Source of the DNA: Amoebophrya sp. A120
Lineage: Eukaryota; Sar; Dinophyceae; Syndiniales; Amoebophryaceae
Assembly: GCA_905178155.1 (NCBI GenBank)
Contig: CAJINV010000003.1
Span: 3,148,260 to 3,212,259, forward strand
DNA length: 64,000 nt
Direction of reading: 5' to 3'
Below the pieces are notes generated by a model, which made no database searches, had not been told where the DNA came from, and was given only the letters and a program-made list of their open reading frames with translations. The translations under genes and the position numbers were made by a program. This document shows positions 48,018-58,715 of this stretch, piece by piece (position 1 is the first letter of the stretch; every line of letters starts with the position of its first letter).

Positions 48018-48613
48018 AGAAGACCGCATGTGCTACGTACACTACAGATGACCAGTGATAGCTGTAAAACTTTGAATTCTTGATTGTCTACATACAGCGC
48101 AGAGCGCAACTTTCGTTTGGAGGCACTTGTACAACACCCCTCCTTCGATCTTCAGCAATGCTGCGCCATTTGAAGATTCTCTTAGCTGACGTTGTCGCGG
48201 CCTCGTAGTGTCTAGAAGATCAATCACAAAAGAAAAGAAACAACAATTGCTCCTCAGGTCGGAAGTTCATGAAAAATCGATACTGGTTTACAATGATGCT
48301 GGTGCTCGTACTAGATCATTCGCGCGACATTGATTGCCCACGGACGGTGCGTCCGACATTTCTGTTTGAAAAAAGGTTGTCCTTCCCTGTTGGATTCCTT
48401 GAAATTGGAGTCTTTATCTTATTGCTTTTTTCAAATTGCAAATACCCTAGAGATACGTGTTCGAGAAGCCTCTGTCTTGGACTCCAAGCATTTAACTGTA
48501 ATTGTAAACGAGATTTGATGTCCATGTCACCGATGGACAATAAGATTTAGAGTCGAACAGGTTCAACTTAACCGCCCTTCCTGTGCTACAACGTTTCGTC
48601 GGTCGTAAAAAAG
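48018..48613. other. Spacer without recognisable gene
   Basis: About 600 bases. A 93-codon frame at 48269-48550 has one hydrophobic stretch but spacer-like composition; I do not call it a gene. Confidence 0.45.
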
Positions 48614-51499
48614 ATGGGGCTTATCCGGATAATTTCGGGGGAGGAGGTCCAGGCGACCATTCCAGCCGGTTTCGCAAAGCGGCTTCCACTGGTGAAGCGG
48701 TTGCTGGAAGGTGACGCCGGGCGCGTACCCGGTGTCGGGCGCAAGCAGGAGCTCAATTTGGATAGCTTGGGTCAGTCTTGGGGTTGCTTTTTGTTGGCGC
48801 TGAATAAAATCTCGCCCATCCCATTCCTGACCGGAGCTGAGGAAGACAAGCTTTGTAAGCAGGAGGGGGTGCTGAATCTGGATGGACAGGATCTGAATTA
48901 CTTTTGGTTCTCTGAGGATCCCCAGACCGGAGCACTGTCGACGGTCCCGACTGTCTATGAGGTGTGCGAGTTCTTCGGCGGAGGCATGAAAAAAATCCAG
49001 AGAAGTCACGATCTCCTCTTTGGCACTCGGGACGAGCGTGCCTTGTTTTCTGTCTTACAGGCGAAGGACCGCGATCAAATGCAAGCTTTTCACCCGAGCA
49101 CAGCAGATTCCGATGAGATTCAGCAGTACAACTTCGAGGATGCGGGGGCTTCCGGGGGTGGAGGCCATCCGCCGGCAAAGCGGCCGCGGATCTCGACTGG
49201 CGGGACGAGTGGGGGGCAAGAACCCAGTAGTTGTAGTGCCGGCGCGTCGCGGCCAGATGAATTTGCTTGCAGTACTAATGCTCGCTTTGTGAAACACCCT
49301 CGGGAGATAATCAACATTCATCCAGACCCTGTCACCGGGGCCGCGTTGCCTGTTGTGCGCGATCCTGCTTTCCAAGATGATGGGCACGGATGTTTCCCGC
49401 AGGACGTTCGGTTATTTGCGCCAGCGAAGGGTGCCAAGCAGGTGGCGCACTACGATAAGCTCGCCTCTTTGAGGGAGGCACGCGAGGCAGCTGGGCCTGC
49501 GTTGGCGGCCGAGTTGCTACGAGATATGGAATTTGATTCATCCATGCCGAAAGGCGTGCGGTGGGTCATGGCAGGCGGTAGCGTAGTAAAGGCTCTAACG
49601 CAGCCGCTGGCTAGCTTGGGGGGCAGCGATTTGGATCTCTACCTCGTCATTCCGGAGAAGGGCGTCGATGGCAATTATACGGGAGTAGAGCCTACTAATC
49701 CGACCGAGATTTGGAGGCGCGCTGTCCTTGCGCTGTATGCAAACATTCAGCGAGACGCATGCAAATTCAAGGTCGACACCATACACCGAACTGCGCACGC
49801 CGTCACGCTGCACCTAGTGGAGCGGCGCGTAGCGAAAACTTTGAACGTGCATGAAAAGCGGCTCGCACCAACACACTCGGGTGGCCTCCTTTGGCCTGAC
49901 GACGAGGAAGAACAATTGCCTACGACACGAATTGATATTGGCGGTCAGTGGTACTGCGCGCGACATGAACATGATCTGTTGGTGTACCGGGTCCAGCTAA
50001 TGTCAACGTACTACCCAAGCGTCTTCGAGATTCTCCGGAATTTCGATTTGCCGTGCTGCCAAGTGGCGTGTGAGGTAATGCCACAGCAACGTGGGGACGA
50101 GCAGCAAGAAAGCTTTTACACGACCGCACGGGGGAAGCTTGCACTGACGACCCGAAGCAATCTTTTGGCGCAGGATGACTCCGTCTGCATTTTGCGTGCC
50201 CGAAAGTACTGGCTCCGAGGCTTCGGCTTTGCTATTCCCACCTGCGGGCCGAGTGTGTCTGCGAAGTTTGACGAGCTGCGGGCTTGGTACAGCGACTACG
50301 CAGCCCAGAGCGAGTCTGTGTTTGCGGACACGGCGAAAAAATACCGTGGTGCGGAGTTGGCGGAAGCCGATCGAGTATGCGATTCGGAATTCTATCAGAG
50401 AGCCCGTGACGAAACTGACGAAATGTTCCGAAAAATCATATTGGACGACGCTTTCCAGTACAGCCAACCCAAGACCCCAGGGTTTCGTGAAGCCTATGCT
50501 CTTGCACGAGTTATTCGGGAAGATCAACGGGCGTTGCAAGCACAGCTGGCGAAGATCACTTTTCCGTGCTTCTGGATTCCCTTGTCAGAGCTCGAGCGGC
50601 TGCTTTGCTTCATGTTTGCGACCGAAGAAGAAAAGCCAACTCGACGTCCCTCTACCGTGGAGGCGGACGCGGAGGGTCTTTCTCTCGACCACTTGCGATT
50701 CGTGAGGGATTTGCAAGCTCATTGCTCTACAGAGAGAAAGATCAAAAATTCACCTTCGATGTCCACGTGCTCTCGAGGTGGGCTTATGGTGCCGCGGCCC
50801 CGCAATTGGCCAAACCATGAGAAACTCGAGTACTGGCCAGACGTGCCCAAACCATTGCAAGACCGCTTGGAGAAAATGTTGAAGGCAATGGGGCTGATGA
50901 AAAGCAGCGAAGCAGTAAATACGTTGGCCTCTGAGTCCGAGGTGCGTGGTCCCGCAGGACTTTCCGCGACAGCAAATGGTAGTCAAGAGAACCTGCGGCA
51001 TTTTCCTGACTACGATACCTCAGTGGCTCCGGAACTTCAGGCCATGCTTTTTCCTTCAGATCATAAGAAATTGCTGTGCCGCACCTTCGGTCCTGCGGAC
51101 AGCGGCGGCGGTATAAGCGTCAAGCGCATCACTGGCGGCGTCGGTTTCTACAAGCGAGTTTATGCGATGTCGCATAGAGTAGAGCCGTGGCTATATTTCA
51201 CGGATAACATTGACCACATATTGTACCCAGGACGAGAAAGCATTCCCCTCGACGGCGAAAAATACTGGGCCTGCAAACAAATCATGAGCCGAGTGCCGAT
51301 ACCGTCGCACCTGCAGACGCTTCATGTGTATAGTCCAGCCGAGGCAGCGAAGGCATTGTGGAAGGCTGGCGATTCGCATGACGCGCCCGGTCATGCATAT
51401 TGGATTTCGATGCGGTCAAAAGTTGGCGCCAAGTGGCACGTGCGACAGGGTATGCCTCTGGACCTGACTGCGCGGGAGATACTTGGTTTGGATTCTTGA
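48614..51499 (+). CDS. SKP1/BTB-like N-terminus joined to a nucleotidyltransferase-fold protein
   Basis: Single exon, 961 residues, ATG at 48614. Residues 1-35 (GLIRIISGEEVQATIPAGFA, LPLVKRLLEG) resemble the first strands and helix of SKP1/BTB domains, which mediate protein contacts and recruit ubiquitin ligases; the match is short. Residues about 318-345 carry AGGSVVKALTQ and GSDLDLYLV, the GGS and DxD (D339, D341) signature of the nucleotidyltransferase superfamily; such proteins transfer nucleotides to RNA, protein or small molecules. A third carboxylate may lie in the strand with LLVYRVQLM, not certain. The remaining 500 residues are alpha/beta without a family I can name; a segment near 160-215 is Gly/Ser-rich with a basic PPAKRPRI that could be a nuclear localisation signal. 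Function unknown. Confidence 0.75.
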   Translation: MGLIRIISGEEVQATIPAGFAKRLPLVKRLLEGDAGRVPGVGRKQELNLDSLGQSWGCFLLALNKISPIPFLTGAEEDKLCKQEGVLNLDGQDLNYFWFSEDPQTGALSTVPTVYEVCEFFGGGMKKIQRSHDLLFGTRDERALFSVLQAKDRDQMQAFHPSTADSDEIQQYNFEDAGASGGGGHPPAKRPRISTGGTSGGQEPSSCSAGASRPDEFACSTNARFVKHPREIINIHPDPVTGAALPVVRDPAFQDDGHGCFPQDVRLFAPAKGAKQVAHYDKLASLREAREAAGPALAAELLRDMEFDSSMPKGVRWVMAGGSVVKALTQPLASLGGSDLDLYLVIPEKGVDGNYTGVEPTNPTEIWRRAVLALYANIQRDACKFKVDTIHRTAHAVTLHLVERRVAKTLNVHEKRLAPTHSGGLLWPDDEEEQLPTTRIDIGGQWYCARHEHDLLVYRVQLMSTYYPSVFEILRNFDLPCCQVACEVMPQQRGDEQQESFYTTARGKLALTTRSNLLAQDDSVCILRARKYWLRGFGFAIPTCGPSVSAKFDELRAWYSDYAAQSESVFADTAKKYRGAELAEADRVCDSEFYQRARDETDEMFRKIILDDAFQYSQPKTPGFREAYALARVIREDQRALQAQLAKITFPCFWIPLSELERLLCFMFATEEEKPTRRPSTVEADAEGLSLDHLRFVRDLQAHCSTERKIKNSPSMSTCSRGGLMVPRPRNWPNHEKLEYWPDVPKPLQDRLEKMLKAMGLMKSSEAVNTLASESEVRGPAGLSATANGSQENLRHFPDYDTSVAPELQAMLFPSDHKKLLCRTFGPADSGGGISVKRITGGVGFYKRVYAMSHRVEPWLYFTDNIDHILYPGRESIPLDGEKYWACKQIMSRVPIPSHLQTLHVYSPAEAAKALWKAGDSHDAPGHAYWISMRSKVGAKWHVRQGMPLDLTAREILGLDS

Positions 51500-51859
51500 G
51501 ACATTTCAAGACTTCTTCCTTTTTTCATCATCCCTGCTAGCTAACACATAGTGTGAAAGTTGTAATAAGCGCATGCGCAATTTTGGCAGCGTGCATGTCC
51601 ACGCTTTGTCCTCTTGCAAAAGTGCAAGTCGTCCACCTTTGTTCAACTTACACATCCGATGCTGCCATCGAGAATTCCATGCCCTGGGTGCTTTCTGAGA
51701 GTATTGTCACCGGTTTGATTCCTGCAGTTGATCTGCTCTTTCGGCGGTCGAAAACTACTTGGTTCGTTGTTTGAGAAGATGACTTTGGCGAGCGAAAAAC
51801 GAAAGGCTAAGGTCCATTAACCATCTCAGAGTAGCATTCTCACGATCCAAGCGAAAAAA
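51500..51859. other. Spacer without recognisable gene
   Basis: 360 bases. A 73-codon frame starting GTG at 51553 looks like a signal peptide but has no ATG and is not called. Confidence 0.5.
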
Positions 51860-52919
51860 ATGGCAGTGAAAAGTCGCACCGCCCTGACAAGATTGGGCTT
51901 TCCGGGTCCTTCTGCTTCGAAAGGCACCACGTCGTTCTGGCCTTCCAAGGCGTTGGAGCCTTTCGCGACGGCAAATAACGTCGTTCTACCCGCTTCGAGC
52001 ACCCCGACCACCACTCGGATTCCCGATCGGATCGCGACGCGGCACTACCATATCAAATGTAAAAATGTCTGGGTCTGGAAGAGTCCGAACTTGTGATGCA
52101 CATTTCAGAACACAGGAAAATCTCTCATGCATGGGTAGCAAAAGCTGCCCACTTTCTGTCACCAAAGTGGGGGATTTGTCATGCGGATTCGGCATTGCGG
52201 AAGCTTCTCGAAACCTGTAATGCTAGAGCTTCCATGCCAGACCTTCTGTGTCATGCAAAAACAGCATGACTCTTCCAGACCAGACCCAGACATTTTTACA
52301 TTTGATATACCACCATTGCCAGCAACTCCACACGTTGTTCACGAGGCCGTCTTTGCCTTCCGCCACCGCTATCCAAAGTTTGACGCGCTCTACTTCCTCT
52401 TCCGGGCTGCTGCTTCGCGCATCCTCACCTTACCCGGTTTTCTGTGCCTTCCAGACGTTGAGGCGCTCCATTGTCACCGATGTCGAAACCGCCAGTCGCG
52501 GCGGGAAAAACCGGCCGCTGGAAAGCTGGGAAGAGGTGGAAAAGCACCACCTGAAAATTCCCACGCTGGACAACTACAAGCGGCCGAAAAACGCCCCGCT
52601 GCCGACGGAACTGACGAGAGCCGATTACCATCAGTTCATGCGGGGAAAGCCGCGTCGGTGGCAGCAGCAAACGGTTTGTCCGGCGGTAGGCGCGGCGTTG
52701 ATCTGCTTCACGTTTTGCGAGATGGCCTACGCCATGTTCAAACTGAAACCGGACGACTTCGATTGGATCGAGGAGGAGAGAGCACGCGCCAGAGCCGCCC
52801 GAGAGCGGATCGACCTCGAATTGCGGAGGCGCGAAAAGGAATCGAAGACTGAGGCAAAGAAGATTCTGCAAGGCGGCGAAGATGTCCCGGGAATTACGGG
52901 GCCGGTCGCGCCAGCATGA
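51860..52919 (+). CDS. Probable mitochondrial single-pass membrane protein
   Basis: Exons 51860-52050 and 52313-52919 give 265 residues. The first 130 are rich in Ser, Arg, Ala and Thr with almost no acids (RTALTRLGF, RSIVTDV), as in mitochondrial presequences. About 130-185 is polar and basic. One hydrophobic helix (VCPAVGAALICFTFCEMAYA, near 195-215) is followed by a highly charged helix (DWIEEERARARAARERIDLE). This layout is common among small subunits of respiratory complexes, but I cannot name it. The intron is introner-like; without its removal the frame ends early. The second exon alone would lack a start. Confidence 0.75.
52051..52312 (+). mobile_element. Introner-like intron, ATGTCTGGGTCTGG family
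   Basis: Starts TATCAAATGTAAAAATGTCT and ends AGACATTTTTACATTTGATA, a perfect arm pair; TACCA on both sides. It is the near twin of the element at 28999 in another gene. Near the 3' end CCAGA is doubled (CCAGACCAGACCC), a small slip. Confidence 0.97.
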
Positions 52920-53866
52920 TCTGCGTGAGAACGACAGTATGGATCTTTACGAGACAATCTGTACTATACTTGCAGCCATGGAAGCAGAATGAGAGTTACA
53001 AGCAAGAACTTAGGTATGCAGACTCAGATTCTGCATGTGCCGCGCCAAGAATGCTGCATAGAGCGCATCGGTACTATAGCTGCTCGTACGATGGTCGCCC
53101 AGAGCTATGGAGAATATCGGTCTCAGATAAATAGATTCGAGCTCTTGTTTTCAGTAGATAGGATCAGGTGGGTTCATTCAAGTCTGTTCGACTGATTGAT
53201 CTCTATAACGCAACCAGATCATAAAGCGATCTCACGGCGCCGCCGTTTTTCCCTGCATCGGCGGACCAAAAGAAGCAAACTTTGTCTTCTGGTCTAGTGC
53301 AACGCCCTTTGTGTTGGCGCACCTTTTTCCAAGATCAACTTTCATAATGCCAGCGACTACCGATGTACCCTGGGAACCCCGCAGCAAGTACGCCTCATAA
53401 GGTTTTTTAGCTGTGCTACATTACCAATACCCCGATTGTTTTTCACCCGGAAAAAAAGCTTTGCTTTTGGCTTTGACCATTTTCTTCTTGAAGCAGAAAG
53501 ACAGATCTTTTTGTGTTTTTTCACGATCAACCTCATTTCACAAAGATCTTTTTCAAGGTCGTTTTTGACCCCTTTTTCCCCCGTATTTTATCTCCTCCGA
53601 TTGAAGAATTCTTCAAAACCCTGAAAGCACTACGACCCACCTCGCCACAGACAAGTCCACCACCGAGTACTTAATTTTCTCGGAGACTGTACCAGGACGA
53701 CCCGATACAACAACGAACCCCAATAAACCCCGCTGATTTTTACCTCCTTCGCAAAACACGGCATGGCTCTCCTGCAAGCGGACAGGGTCTTCGTCCCTGT
53801 GGGTTGTAATAACGAACGCCGAATAATTTTTCCCCTCGCCTAGCCCAACATAACATCGGACGGAGG
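52920..53866. other. T-rich spacer without recognisable gene
   Basis: About 950 bases. T-rich runs between 53420 and 53600. Short frames only. Confidence 0.5.
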
Positions 53867-56800
53867 ATGGCGCGGGGTGCGAAAGTGGGGAGCGGCACCA
53901 TAGGTGAGAGTGTCGATGCGGCTTTGGGGAGGGCGAGAGTCTCCTCGCCGGCGGTGACCGCGACAGAGAGCACGCGCGCCTTCCAGACAGACTTTGGACA
54001 TCACACGCCGAGCAAGGGGAGCACAGCAGGTGACGAAGCAAGCAGAGTTGGAGGTGCACCGGTACTAGCATCGTCGTCCAGCAGGTCGAAGACGACGATG
54101 GACATGATGGCGTCGGCAGGGAAAAAGCTCCCGGGTGCGACGTTATTTCAGCAGGTGCTGGAATACCTCGAGCTGACACCCTGGCTGCTGGCGCTGCACG
54201 GCGCGGTATTTTTTGGCGTCCTCAGCCTCATCCTACAGGACAAAATTCGCGAAAAGGCGCACGAGGAGGCGTCAATATCCTTTTTCGCGAAGTCAGGCTT
54301 CAAAATCGGCGCGCCGCGGTATTCCTCGCAGTACGAAACGGCATTTGAGTGCTTGTCCTTCGCGAAAATCGTGCTCAGGTATATAAAACGTGCTTCTTCA
54401 GCCTTCGTAGAAAAGTGTGTTTCGAAACAACTATGACATAGTTCGTCTTTATCGTGGGGTCCACGAAAGAAGGAAAAAAAAATGGGTACTTGTAGTGAGC
54501 ATTCTTCTCGCGGATAAATCAAACACAAAACTCAGGTCATTGTGCTTCACTTTTGCCCTTTTTCGCTTTCTCGGGGCGCGCACCCGGGAGGAGAAGAGCG
54601 CCACGGAGCGGGAGAGTTGGCTGGGTTATTTCATTTCGAATGCGTTCACCGCACTGTGGCCCGCGTCGACGCGGGGCGTCCTGGCAATTTTCTGTTTCGC
54701 GGTATCCCGAGGGCTGGTGGAAAACCTGTTTTTCGTGGTGCAGTACCTGGAAATTGTGAACTCCACCACGACACCCGCTTCCCGCCCCGGAAGTACCGCA
54801 GACGCCATCGCCGCCCCTCCACCGGCTCTGGACGACAGCGTGCTGGTTTGCGAAGTGTTCGACGCCGTGCGTTCGGTGTTCCTGAAGTCGATCCTGATTG
54901 TCGGACTGTTTGTGGGACATCGCTACATCCAATCGGAGAACGAGCCCGAGGAGTACCTGTCCTGGGCGACGTATATGGCAACGTTCGGCACCGCCACGGA
55001 GCAATATGATCCCAACGACATCAGGTCGACACACATGATGTCAACGCCGCATCAGGTATAGTGCGTTCATTTTTTTCCTCTGGTTGTCTATCTCGATGAA
55101 ATAGAATGGGTCTTGACTTCGCTGTGCTTGCGGAAGGGCAGGCATGTGGTGCTGGCTGCCTGTCTATACTTCATTTTCTACCCCCGACTACAGCGCCAGG
55201 ACCGAGCGTTTGGCCCAAGTAAAGACTCCCCGTACCATTCGCCGATAGATCGGCCGCTGCCGGATGAGATCGAGATGGAGCCGCTCGACATGTCGGGCAC
55301 GTCTTCGCTGCCACTCTTGAGTGCGTCCGGGGTCCACCAACCGGACTTCGCCAGCAGCACAGCCGCGATGCAGATGTTGCGACCGAGTCCCACGCCCGCG
55401 ACGCCCGACGTGCCAGAGCGCAAGAGGCGGACGCTTAGTGACGAGGCCCCGGACACAATGCTCTACGCACACCTGGCGGACAACAGCGTAGCAACAGATA
55501 AGTCCTCCCGCGGCACCCCCGACCTCCACGGAGGAGGTGACAAGTCTCCCACTAGCAAAGTGTTTCAGAAGAGTTTTTCGGAAACGCTTGAAAGCGGCGA
55601 AGTAGCGGGGGCGGAGCCCATACCGTCGCCGCGCTCGCGCGGGAGCAGCTCGGTGCCATCCCGACCGCCTTCTCCGATGGCCAGTCCAAACGAACCTCCG
55701 CCGGTAGACGAGAAAAGCCCGCCAGCGACGTGGCACGGCGAAAGCACCGGGCGAACGGGACTGGACGGCTTGTTTCCCGGTAGTCTGGATAACAGCGGCA
55801 CGGTTTCCGCCACGGATCAGGAGCTGAACGGCGCAAAGCGAGCGCCCTCGATGGGGAACAAGACAATCGCGTCGTTTGGTTTGCAACAGAAAGCGAGCCC
55901 GCTCAATCCCTCACCAAGTGCGGACGATAACAGCTTCGACGACTTGTTCGCCAAACTGGGGCGCCGCCACGCACACACCGTGATGCTTCCCGCGCCCGAA
56001 GTGCCGCTGCACACGCACGACGTGCTGCTTAGCGGGGCCGGTTTGGACTTTTTGGATCCGCTCGATAGTTCGAACACGTGGAGCCACCCGCACGGGCAGA
56101 AGCTTTTGCAACATGCGATGACCGCGCAGAACCTGTCCTTGGGCACCAGCTCTGGCGCAGCAGCCCAGGGATCAGTGCATCCCGACCGCGAAGTTTCCGG
56201 CGAGTCTTCGAAATCGCCCGGCGCGGCGCAGCGACACAGACCTGCAACAGCAGCGTCGACTTTCAAAAACGTGCCGGCGCTCACAACGGACCGTAATTGG
56301 TTTCTGATCCAGCCGAGAAAACCCTGGCAACCCAGACAGTTGTGGCGGAAGCTGCGGTTCTGCGTGTTCGGGCTGGACCCGTTTTCCCAGTCGCTGAACA
56401 GCTACGCGCAATACTTTGCCGGGTTCATCTTGCTCTGTTCGCTGTTTGAATGTGTTGGAGAGGTCTTTCTGTTCCAAACCGTGGATAGGCAAACGTGGTT
56501 GGGCCGAAGGTTGATAACCGGTAATTGGAGGCACGCGGTCTACGTAGCGCTCTTCTACCCGCTCGAGACGCTGGTGCTCTTCGGACTGCTCTACTTTGTT
56601 CGCACGCGCGTCTTGGTCGTGCGGAACGAAGACAACGGGAGCAGCACGAAGACGCTGAGCAAGATGGGCATCTCAATCACCACGAAAACGAATACGAAGA
56701 CGACGACTGTTGTTGACCATGGCAATCATGGAAGCATTGGAAACACCTCCGCCACAGCGACTGCCTCCACCGGTCTCGTGGCTGCTGGCGCTACCGGGAG

Positions 56801-57566
56801 CAGCACGACGCCGGCGATCCCCGGGCGCAGTCCGGCGTTTTCATCCGCGAATGTCCCGCCGGGCGTCGCGAACAACGACAGACATTGGATTTTCGTCGCG
56901 GTTCCCGCGCACTGGTCGCGGATCTTCAACGACCTCGTCCGCGGTTTGATCTGTTTCGGACTGATCTTGATGTCGCACCGGGTTTGCTCCGGCATGCTGT
57001 CCTTCTTCATCACCATCGAGTGCAAGCACATCGAGAACGACATCAACCAGTTCGTGCTCAAGTGGCGCTCCTACACGCGGAAGCAGCGTCAGGAGCGGTA
57101 CCAGAAGCTGTCCGACCGGGTGCGGATCTTGGACAAGAAGCTGTTCGCGATCTTGCACTTCGTTTTCAGCGAGCACGTGATGTACATCGCGTTAGATGCG
57201 ATTGACGCGCGGTGCGCGCTAACCCGGGCCCGGCACTTGGGGCTCTTCGTGTTGAGGCATCTGATCGGCGTTTGCCTCGCGTGCGTAGCGATGTGGCACG
57301 CGGGGGTCGTCAACTACGCGATCTACGAGGGTGTATGGAGCAAGGTGGAGCGCGAACGACTGCACTTAAGAGACGACCAAGTCCTCTACCGCCGAGAACT
57401 GAAGGACTGGACGTCGTTCCTCGCGCACGCGTCGCGGTGGTCGCGGTCGGTGTGCATCCGGCTGTTCTGGATGCGGTACGCGCTGACCTCCAACGTCGTA
57501 ATGGGCCTTATCGTGTCGTTAGTGCTCTGGCCCGCCATTGCAAAGATCGTGCTGGCAATTGGCTAA
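53867..57566 (+). CDS. Large polytopic membrane protein of unknown family
   Basis: Exons 53867-54378, 54536-55056 and about 55105-57566 give 1,164 residues. Intron 1 is GT-AG and its junctions share CTCAGGT. Intron 2 is only about 48 bases and its donor is not clearly GT. Helices visible: PWLLALHGAVFFGVLSLIL; VLAIFCFAVSRGLVENLFFV; FLKSILIVGLFVGHRYI; VVLAACLYFIFYP; then, after a 370-residue Ser/Pro-rich loop, AGFILLCSLFECVGEVFLF, LETLVLFGLLYFV, GLICFGLILMSHRV, LIGVCLACVAMWHAG and VMGLIVSLVLWPAIAKIVLA. A second disordered Thr/Gly/Ala loop lies at about 870-930. About nine helices suggest a transporter or channel, but no signature is recognisable. Confidence 0.75.
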
Positions 57567-58075
57567 CGTGAGTATCGTAGCTGATGTTCATCATGATGCA
57601 CATAGTCGGCCTCGGCAAACACTGGTTGCTCGGGGACAGGCGCTGCACTGGAAGCGACACTGCGGGCATTGGGTAGCTCTGTTGTCGCCTCTCAACAGAT
57701 ACTCAGTAGTGTAGGAATTAGAACCTTCACACACGTATGAACAACCCGATAAATAGAAGAAAGCGCAAAGTACAAGTAGTAGAACGTAAAGAAACGAAGA
57801 AATCACTGCGGAACTAGGAAGTTTTCCTCTTCCTTTAGCTGCTCCGGTGGTTGTGTTCGATGCGAAAATCGGTCTTTCTGATCTGTCGTTGCGCCGCATT
57901 TTTTCACTAGAATATGAAGATCTCGGCGAAACACGGATCAATCCGAGGCAGCGGAATTCTTTCGAGTGCAGCGTACGTGCGGAAGTTCCCGTATTGGTAG
58001 CGTTGTTGATTATTAGGTGAAAAGTCAGTTACTTCTGAGTTGTGTAAGAACATCTCGAGAATACAGATATCAAAA
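57567..58075. other. Spacer without recognisable gene
   Basis: 509 bases, no supportable feature. Confidence 0.5.
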
Positions 58076-58715
58076 ATGATGCGTGTCTCGGTGCTTGTCT
58101 TGTCAGCCATCGTGCTGAAGGCCTCCGGTTTGTCCGTGAAGAAAGCGTTGAAGTGCTGCGATCCGGAGGCGAAGCCCGACATCGGCGGCGAGGCGGACGC
58201 GGAGGTGGCCACTACTCCGAAGGCGGAAACGGGTACCGGTGATGCGACGGAAGAGAAGAAGGAAGAGGAGATCGCCCCCATTGTCGAGGAGGAGAAGAAG
58301 AAGACGCCGGAAGCCACCCCAGACGCGTCTCCGAACACCGGCACTGCCCCTGGCTCCGATGTGGAGCCGGCGACCACTGGTATTGTTTGTGCTGAGTGTG
58401 GCAATTACGTATGTACTACAAGTAATTTCCCTGCAGATGATGAAACGTAGCCGCCGGCCACATGCAAGTGCGCCTTCCGGATACTCCTCCTCTTGGTGTT
58501 TTCGTATTCATCGCGTTGAAACAGAGCTCGTAATCCTTGTGCTCATTCCCTCCACAGGTGGAGCGACGCCGGCGGCTGCATCCTCCTCCTCGCAGGACCC
58601 GGGGGCAACGGAGGAAACCGCGGTGGTCCCGAATGCGGACACTGGCGCGGCATCTGGAACCGGCGAGTGCAAAACCAAAGGCAAGAACAAGAAGGGCAGG
58701 TGCTCGATCATGTAG
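58076..58715 (+). CDS. Small acidic secreted-type protein ending in CSIM
   Basis: Exons 58076-58397 and 58558-58715 give 159 residues; the GT-AG intron has GTGG at both junctions. Met-Met-RVSVLVLSAIVLKASGLS looks like a signal peptide. The body is rich in Glu, Lys, Ala, Thr and Pro without a fold I recognise; IVCAECGAT contains the only internal Cys pair besides a CC near residue 30. The C-terminus is KKGRCSIM, which matches a CaaX prenylation box preceded by basic residues. A secreted protein would not normally be prenylated, so either the N-terminus or the CaaX reading is misleading. Reading through the intron would end the protein at 58450. Confidence 0.6.

Noticed and set aside
48269-48550. 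93-codon frame with a hydrophobic stretch
   Set aside because: AT-rich spacer composition, no family, no flanking signals.
51553-51774. 73-codon signal-peptide-like frame
   Set aside because: It starts with GTG only; no ATG, and it lies between well-formed genes.
52181-52852. 223-codon frame entering the introner at 52051
   Set aside because: It begins inside the element and is a different frame from the spliced gene.
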